Source: Bartonella sp. AU55XJBT (lineage in GTDB: Bacteria; Pseudomonadota; Alphaproteobacteria; Rhizobiales; Rhizobiaceae). From it: a DNA stretch of 64,000 nucleotides. The notes under the pieces are model-generated. The model worked only from the letters and a program-made list of their open reading frames with translations. It did no database searches and was not told the DNA's origin. Shown piece by piece: positions 58,791 through 64,000 of the stretch (its first letter is position 1; each line of letters opens with the position of its first letter). The position numbers and the translations under genes were made by a program. The stretch lies in NCBI RefSeq assembly GCF_028618525.1, contig NZ_JAQITC010000010.1, positions 35,027-99,026 of the forward strand, read 5' to 3'.

Positions 58791-59995
58791 ATGAGGAACA
58801 GTCAAAACCATCAGGAGAGGATATGGGATCAAGGTCTCCATGACCTGACGACTGTTGCATAAACATCAGGGCGCAGTGTTGTTGCTCAATCAGGAAAGAC
58901 TTATATTGATTTTATGTCATGTTCGTATCTAGGGCTAGAACGTCATCCAGCGTTAAGTGATGCCGTAAAATCTTCTGTAGAGAGATTTGGTGTGCAATAT
59001 GCAGCTGCACGAACGCGTGCAAAATGTATATTGTTTTATGAACTTGAATTAAAATTAAACACCATTTTTCTCGATTCCCACTCTGTCATATTTAATTCCG
59101 TAAGTGCAACCCATCTTGCAGTTATGCCCATCTTAGGTCCAGGAGAACTTCCAGGATATCCTATAACAGCAAATGGTGTTGTATGGATTATAGATAAAGA
59201 AACGCATGCATCGGTGCAAATTTTACGTGGTATACTTGAACAATTTGGAAGTTATATAAGAATCCCATTTAAAGATATTACAGCACTAGAGAAAAGCCTA
59301 CAGAAAAGTAAATTACAAAATAAAACGCCTGTTTTGGTATCTGACTCTCTCGGTTCTATGGGCGGAGCAAATGACGTTAAAAAATTAACAGAATTAGCGA
59401 AACTGCACAACGGATACTATTACGCAGATGATGCGCACGGTACCTCAATTATCGGAAAAAATGGCTGTGGTTATACACTGCATTTATTAGAAGAATACAA
59501 AAAAAATCTTATTTTAATTTCTTCTTTGTCAAAAGCATTTGGTTCCCATGGTGGTTCAGCCTCATTTAGCAACAAAGAAGCTGCATCTTTTATTAAAAAA
59601 TATGCGCTTAACTATATTTTTAGTGGTCCACCTTCTCTCCCAGGAATAGCAGCTTGCCTTGCTTCTGCAGATATTCATCTTTCACAAGAAATGAACCAAC
59701 TTCAATGTAAACTGCACGAAAATATCTCTTATTTTGATCAAAGAGTCTCCAACATTGAGGTACAGGAAAAGTTAAGTCCCATTAAATCTATCTTTATGGG
59801 TGCTGAAGACAAAGCGATAAGTGCCTCATATAATTTAAGAAAGCGCGTTTTTTGGTTACAGCGGCAATATATCCAACAGTGGCTAAAAAGAAAAGCATTA
59901 TTCGTGTGGCGATATCAGCAGCACATACTAAACATGATCTCGAAACATTTGCAACAAATATGAATGAATTGACAGAGCTCTCCTCCACTTACTGA
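58791..59995 (+). pseudogene. PLP-dependent alpha-oxoamine synthase (AONS/ALAS/CqsA family), disrupted
   Basis: Family enzymes condense an amino acid with an acyl-CoA to give an alpha-amino ketone. Frame from 58791 reads MRNSQNHQERIWDQGLHDLT, then TAA at 58860-58862, then TSGRSVVAQSGKTYIDF and SCSYLGLERHPALSDAV, so the stop splits the normal N-terminus. Motifs: SDSLGSMGG, YADDAHGTSIIG (PLP Asp/His) and ISSLSKAFGSHGG with the PLP Lys. Near the T6 run 59848-59853 the frame is lost; one more T restores RKRVFLVTAAIYPTVAKKKS and an end at 59995. The uninterrupted piece 58914-59963 lacks both proper ends. A CAA-to-TAA change explains the stop. Confidence 0.78.
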
Positions 59996-60086
59996 GATCA
60001 TAACAGCTTATAAAAATGCGCCCGCAATATTACAATTAAAGCCTATGGCTTTGAAACCAACACATAGAAAAGATTTCTTCTAAATC

Positions 60087-60257
60087 ATGAAAACGCAACT
60101 AAAACCACAAGACCGTTTTAATCAGCTCATGGCTAAAATAATAAAGAAATGCACTCAACACCAATATCAATCGTTAGCGGCTTTATACATTCTCAAAGTC
60201 GATGAAATAATTAAAATGTTTTTTTCTCCATTAAATATTGTCATGAAAAGGATTTAG
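60087..60257 (+). CDS. 56-residue ORF directly upstream of the ATP-grasp gene
   Basis: Starts MKTQLKPQDRFNQLMAKIIK and ends SPLNIVMKRI. Basic and helical, with one Cys. Its stop ends two bases before the ATP-grasp ATG, and AAAAGGA inside its last codons serves as the ribosome site of that gene, so translation would be coupled. Its own ribosome site is weak. It might be a small partner, an acyl/aminoacyl carrier remnant or a second peptide substrate; nothing in the sequence settles this. Low confidence as a gene. Confidence 0.35.
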   Translation: MKTQLKPQDRFNQLMAKIIKKCTQHQYQSLAALYILKVDEIIKMFFSPLNIVMKRI

Positions 60258-60259
60258 CG

Positions 60260-60793
60260 ATGAAACTTTATTGGATTGTTGCGCAAGAAGAATATGCCAA
60301 CGCACAAGATATAGAATATTCCTATTCAGAATACACAGAAGAGTTTAATAAAAGAGGCATCAAATTCCAGTTTTTAAAATTAGAAGACTGCCTTATCAAA
60401 GCAAATCATGCAGATGAATTTATTTTTCTATATCAAGGTATTCCACTAAATCCAGATCACTCTGCATATATTTTATCCAAAGCAGATCTAAACCCACAAG
60501 CAAGAGCCATCAGTCTCACATTAAGAAATTATTTTAGGATAAGTGGTACACACCTTCTCAACGAATGCATTTATGGCATAGAAAATCTTGAGTGGGATAA
60601 GATTGCGCAAATGGCATTAGCACGTAAGCTAGGAGCTCCAGTGCTTCCATTCACGATGTGTGGCTATCATAAACAAACAGTTCCTACAATCACATCTTTT
60701 GTTTCATCAGAATATGAATCTTTTATTTTCAAACCCGTTGGCTCAGGAATGGGATTTGGTGTCATTAAATCAGATGGATTAAACATGCAATGA
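60260..60793 (+). CDS. ATP-grasp ligase, N-terminal half
   Basis: 177 residues. N-terminal pre-ATP-grasp domain (MKLYWIVAQEEYANAQDIEY), then the start of the ATP-binding domain: LARKLGAPVLPFTMC and FIFKPVGSGMGFGVIKSDG, with the nucleotide-binding Lys and Gly-rich loop. Ends at TGA 60791-60793, overlapping the next ORF as ATGA. ATP-grasp enzymes of the RimK/glutathione synthetase kind are one chain of about 320 residues, so this is either a frameshifted gene or an unusual two-chain form. Role by family: joining a carboxylate to an amine or thiol, for example in a dipeptide. Confidence 0.7.
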   Translation: MKLYWIVAQEEYANAQDIEYSYSEYTEEFNKRGIKFQFLKLEDCLIKANHADEFIFLYQGIPLNPDHSAYILSKADLNPQARAISLTLRNYFRISGTHLLNECIYGIENLEWDKIAQMALARKLGAPVLPFTMCGYHKQTVPTITSFVSSEYESFIFKPVGSGMGFGVIKSDGLNMQ

Positions 60794-61224
60794 GTATAGG
60801 AAATCTGATCTCAACTTCTTCTTCTGAATATTTTTTAATGCCTTTTGTAAAGGATGCACAGGATGTAAGATTTTTCTTTATATCAGGAAAACTCTGTTTT
60901 GTGAAATTCCGCACACCTCAAGGAGACGGTTATATTGGAGATGTTGCACGCGGGGGCAAAAATACAATTCTTACTGAAGAAACTTTTATAAGCGCATATG
61001 GCAAGGAAAAATTCTATCCTGAAATGCTCGATATTTCTAAAAACATCGTCGAAAAAACAAAAAACAATCTTCTTGCAGTGGACTGGCTGGTGAATCAAGA
61101 AGGATACTATTTCAAAGAAATGTGCACAGCAGAAACAAGGCTAACAAAACTTCCTCAAGAGATACAACAAAATGTATTTGATCATTTAACGACACTTCTA
61201 TGGAAATTCCATGGGCAAAAATAA
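60790..61224 (+). CDS. ATP-grasp ligase, C-terminal half
   Basis: 144 residues: SEYFLMPFVKDAQDVRFFFI (with the DVR motif), CFVKFRTPQGDGYIGDVARGG, and NLLAVDWLVNQEGYYFKEMC carrying the metal-binding Asp/Glu region. It continues exactly where the N-terminal half stops, one frame away. The overlap is ATGA with no homopolymer run at the junction. The last codons overlap the MFS start by 14 bases, showing tight coupling. Together with the previous ORF it makes a full-length ATP-grasp ligase. Confidence 0.7.
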   Translation: MSIGNLISTSSSEYFLMPFVKDAQDVRFFFISGKLCFVKFRTPQGDGYIGDVARGGKNTILTEETFISAYGKEKFYPEMLDISKNIVEKTKNNLLAVDWLVNQEGYYFKEMCTAETRLTKLPQEIQQNVFDHLTTLLWKFHGQK

Positions 61225-62389
61225 AATAACTTTTTTTATCTATAGCGCAGTTTTTCTTTCTGAATTTTCCTTTTTCTTTGTACTTCCTTTACTTGGAAAC
61301 TCTTCTCTCATAACTGCTGCCAATGTTGCGTTTTATCTCGCTGGATCGGTAATCCTTGAAAGCATTCTCATGATAACCACAACGGGTTTATTAGAAAGAT
61401 TTTCGCGTAAACTCTTAATGGCTACCGCCTTTATTTTAAGGAGTACCGCTTTCCTGTGCGTTATCCTATCGCTCAAACCTTCTGCATGGTTGATCTTTTT
61501 TACCTTAACGGCTTTTTCGAAAGCAATTTCAAAGCCATTTTTGAGAGAAATTTTATCAGAACATCTCAAGGGAAGTGCTCTTAAGCGCGCTTTAACCCTC
61601 TATTCGTTTTTTCAAAACGCTGCTGTCGTTATTGCCCCACTTGTTGCAACGATTGCCATAAAATATAACGCATCAGCTTTTCTCATGGCTTTTTTTGCAC
61701 TTATTGGTTTGTATTTTTGTGTTCTATCTCTCAAAATTGTTTATCACTACCCCCATAAAAAATCATCCGTTGAAAAGGATAAAAAAACAAAAAAAACTCT
61801 TCTTTTTTCTTTAAAAACAATAATACATAATCGTTCTATTGCTTATTTGTTGGTTGCGGCTTTGCTCTGTGCGTTCCTCATGGGAATTTTCATCACCACC
61901 ACGACGCTTCTCAGTAAATTTGACAGCAATCTGGCCCCTTATAGTGGGGTTTTCTTTTCAATTGTTGGCATCAGCATTTGTATCTGGCAGGGGGTGATCA
62001 ATAAACATCTCACCCTTTCCGATAAATCAACTTTTTATCTGCTCTGCTTTATGGGAGGTTTCTCCTCATTTTTCCTCATGGGTGGTGTCTTTACCGCTGT
62101 GACTGCGTTAATTGCCTACAGTGTCTATGAATCTGTCATGATTCCAGAGATATACTATCAAGCAGGGAAAACAATCGCATCCGTTTCTTCCAGTGTTCTT
62201 TTTAGTTATATTCTTGTTGTTTCAAATATTGGCCAAGCTATAGGCTCATGGACAAGTGGATGGATCATCAGCCATTTCAACAATCATATCGCTTTGCTTT
62301 TTGCCATGATTGTTGGTGTCTCGGCCTTTGCCTCTTGCCTTTGCCTCATGCAAACTAAAAAAAATAAGGAACTTCAATGTCGCATATAA
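61211..62389 (+). CDS. MFS transporter of the biosynthetic cluster (second)
   Basis: 392 residues, about 12 membrane segments (KITFFIYSAVFLSEFSFFFV is TM1; LLERFSRKLLMATAFILRST covers the TM2-TM3 loop; AFFALIGLYFCVLSLKIVYH is near the middle). Intact. Starts inside the end of the ATP-grasp gene and ends inside the start of the next gene, so three genes are translationally linked. Presumed exporter of the ATP-grasp product or its precursor. Confidence 0.75.
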   Translation: MGKNKITFFIYSAVFLSEFSFFFVLPLLGNSSLITAANVAFYLAGSVILESILMITTTGLLERFSRKLLMATAFILRSTAFLCVILSLKPSAWLIFFTLTAFSKAISKPFLREILSEHLKGSALKRALTLYSFFQNAAVVIAPLVATIAIKYNASAFLMAFFALIGLYFCVLSLKIVYHYPHKKSSVEKDKKTKKTLLFSLKTIIHNRSIAYLLVAALLCAFLMGIFITTTTLLSKFDSNLAPYSGVFFSIVGISICIWQGVINKHLTLSDKSTFYLLCFMGGFSSFFLMGGVFTAVTALIAYSVYESVMIPEIYYQAGKTIASVSSSVLFSYILVVSNIGQAIGSWTSGWIISHFNNHIALLFAMIVGVSAFASCLCLMQTKKNKELQCRI

Positions 62390-63444
62390 TTTTTGCAACC
62401 GGTGGCACAACAAGAGTGCCTAGAACACTTCGCCACAAATGGCTCAATTATGAGTTTGTAACACACTCTGCGGCAAAGAAGCTCGAAACTGTTTTTAAAA
62501 ACTGCTCCGTAAGCTCCGTTGCCAATTGCCTCACAGCTGGAGGATTGTGGGGTGGTTTTTTATTTGCACATGAAATTTGTCGCCTTCTCAAAGTAACATA
62601 TTATCCATTTGCCTCTATGGTTGATCCTGAAACTCTGAGTTCAGCTATCGAAGAATTCTCTATCGATACCATCATATGCCTGCCAAGTTTTGCGGATAAA
62701 CTTATTATCGTATCTTGGAAGCAAAAATTAAAATGTCTAAAAAACCTATTCTATCTTGGAGAAACCTTTCAACCTGAATCTGTATTGAAAATAAAAGACA
62801 TAATCCCTGAATTGCATATTAAGCCTCTTAGCTTTACCACCCAAGAAGCTGGTCCTATAGGATTCCAGTGTTCCGAGATTAATGGTAACGTTTATCATCT
62901 TGTACGACACATTCAAGTAAAATCAAATCCTGAAAATGATGAATTAATTGTCTCTGTTTTTTATCCTGAAGACGCACCATACCTTGAACACGCCACTGGT
63001 GATGTTGTTCATATTGCATATGATCAATCATGCGATTGTGGCTATCATGGCCATACCTTACACCTGAAAGGAAGAATACCAACTTTTTATAATATTATGG
63101 GAACTTCAATTTCTGTACACGATTTTACAAATGTCTTAAATCTTCAAGGTTGCACTCTTTTGGCTACAGATATTCAACTCATTATAGTCAATCAATGTGA
63201 GAATGGTGTTGGCATTTTATTGTTTATTGATTCACGTTACGATATTGAAAGAAATACCCTTTTATCATCCCTTTCATCCTCTTATCTGATAAAAGACATT
63301 ATCAATAAATCACAATTTTTTCATGTTTACTTTATGCAGAAATCTCAATTTATTCGCTCCTCAAGCTCTGAAAAAATAAAATCCTTTTTTCAAACGACTG
63401 AATATCCTATAGTGCTTGATAGTGATCTAATAGAAATTAAATAA
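62377..63444 (+). CDS. adenylate-forming (ANL superfamily, PaaK/LuxE-like) enzyme, short form
   Basis: 355 residues. Begins almost at the P-loop: IIFATGGTTRVPRTLRH (A3, serine replaced by glycine-threonine run), then LFYLGETFQPES, SFTTQEAGPIGFQCSE (A5), HATGDVVHIAYDQSCDCGYH (A7 with Cys/His) and LKGRIPTFYNIMGTSISVHD (A8, Arg/Gly). A typical C-terminal small domain follows. The usual ~100 N-terminal residues are absent, which is not unusual in the PaaK/F390-synthetase-like subgroup but may mean it depends on a partner. It would activate an acid or amino acid as adenylate for the pathway (inference). Confidence 0.7.
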   Translation: MSHIIFATGGTTRVPRTLRHKWLNYEFVTHSAAKKLETVFKNCSVSSVANCLTAGGLWGGFLFAHEICRLLKVTYYPFASMVDPETLSSAIEEFSIDTIICLPSFADKLIIVSWKQKLKCLKNLFYLGETFQPESVLKIKDIIPELHIKPLSFTTQEAGPIGFQCSEINGNVYHLVRHIQVKSNPENDELIVSVFYPEDAPYLEHATGDVVHIAYDQSCDCGYHGHTLHLKGRIPTFYNIMGTSISVHDFTNVLNLQGCTLLATDIQLIIVNQCENGVGILLFIDSRYDIERNTLLSSLSSSYLIKDIINKSQFFHVYFMQKSQFIRSSSSEKIKSFFQTTEYPIVLDSDLIEIK

Positions 63445-64000
63445 GCTAAGATTGCGATTTTACACAAGCGTTCTTATGCTTCCTTGTTGTTTCCCTCGTG
63501 CGCGCTTAACTTTTAATGTCGCATATTCTCTCTCAATTTATATCTTAGAGCTTATGGATCAGCCATAATAGAAAATTTTAGAAAAAACGTACCAAAACTA
63601 CCAGCATCTGAGTGTGTTCCTTCTTAAATTCTGATAAAAAATAGTTCTATTCTTACATGACATAGCCATTTTCTTTTTGCAGGCATTCTGCCATCACCAT
63701 AATATTTTATTCTGCTCCAATTTCCTTCTAAGTTAAATTGTGTGGTCGTTTTACACACTACAGCTGTACAGAGTTTTCTTTGTATTACGAATAAATATGG
63801 CAATGATCACATTGCCATAACATATCTCTCATAATAGAGGTTTAGTTTTTTACCTATTAATAACACACAATATTTCTAAAGGATAATACTGCCTGATTGA
63901 TTTTTTAGAGTTTTTTCTGGAAAACAACAGCCACTAGGTTCTCTAAGAGGATATAAGGATCAAATAAGGATGGGATAAGGTGAGAGATATATGGTAAGAG
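63445..64000. other. intergenic to the end of the window
   Basis: 556 AT-rich bases after the cluster. No gene, RNA, terminator or repeat recognised; the cluster's right edge cannot be fixed because the window ends. Confidence 0.4.

Noticed and set aside
1..64000. CRISPR arrays, rRNA genes, insertion sequences, replication origin
   Set aside because: No regular spaced repeats, rRNA-like sequence, transposase with terminal repeats or dnaA-box cluster was seen while reading.

Overview
The window looks like a chromosomal segment of a Bartonella species (Alphaproteobacteria, Hyphomicrobiales). The sequence is AT-rich. It carries alphaproteobacterial neighbourhoods (rpmH-rnpA-yidC-engB, etfB-etfA-ETF:quinone oxidoreductase, a TIGR02186 protein next to a TauE/SafE permease), a Bartonella/Brucella-type porin and an autotransporter barrel remnant. 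No species is claimed. There is no rRNA, CRISPR array or recognisable insertion sequence.

Layout. 1-1556: frameshifted autotransporter pseudogene. 2020-9393 (minus): dipeptide/heme-type ABC transporter (dppB, dppC, dppD, dppF) with two substrate-binding proteins. 10668-12702 (minus): tag and xseA. 13101-19612 (minus): three more substrate-binding proteins, each followed by a decayed copy of the 5' part of xseA, so this block grew by tandem duplication of a unit containing both. 20680-39555: mostly housekeeping genes (electron-transfer flavoprotein system, rsmI, yraN, a proC-like gene, mrp, rpmH-rnpA-yidC-engB, a GST, dapB, gpmA, tRNA-Leu). 39556-44840: accessory stretch between tRNA-Leu and tRNA-Ser, holding an operon of four small membrane/coiled-coil proteins and a decayed microcin C-type locus (mccB pseudogene plus an intact MFS exporter). 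45242-52312: porin, amidase, hydrolase, Bcr/CflA-type pump, with long gene-poor gaps.

52313-63444 is the most unusual part. After a conserved membrane protein comes a plus-strand cluster that looks like a peptide or amino-acid natural-product locus. It holds a 49-residue putative precursor with a strong ribosome binding site, a JmjC/cupin-type oxygenase, an MFS transporter, an unrecognised protein, a methyltransferase fused to a DUF2087 domain, an alpha-oxoamine synthase, a 56-residue ORF, an ATP-grasp ligase split over two overlapping frames, a second MFS transporter and an acyl/aminoacyl-adenylating (ANL) enzyme. Transporters and several enzymes are intact, but the oxygenase, the unrecognised protein and the alpha-oxoamine synthase each carry an in-frame stop. 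A relic of a second oxygenase gene lies just upstream of the precursor. The locus therefore appears to be decaying in this strain, like the mcc locus; intact versions should exist in relatives.

How the genes work together: the dpp system would import peptides (possibly heme) using five alternative binding proteins; the ETF genes pass electrons from flavoprotein dehydrogenases to ubiquinone; the yidC block serves ribosome, RNase P and membrane-protein assembly. The two secondary-metabolite-like loci each pair peptide or amino-acid modifying enzymes with MFS exporters. All functional calls rest on motif reading and family knowledge; no database search was possible.
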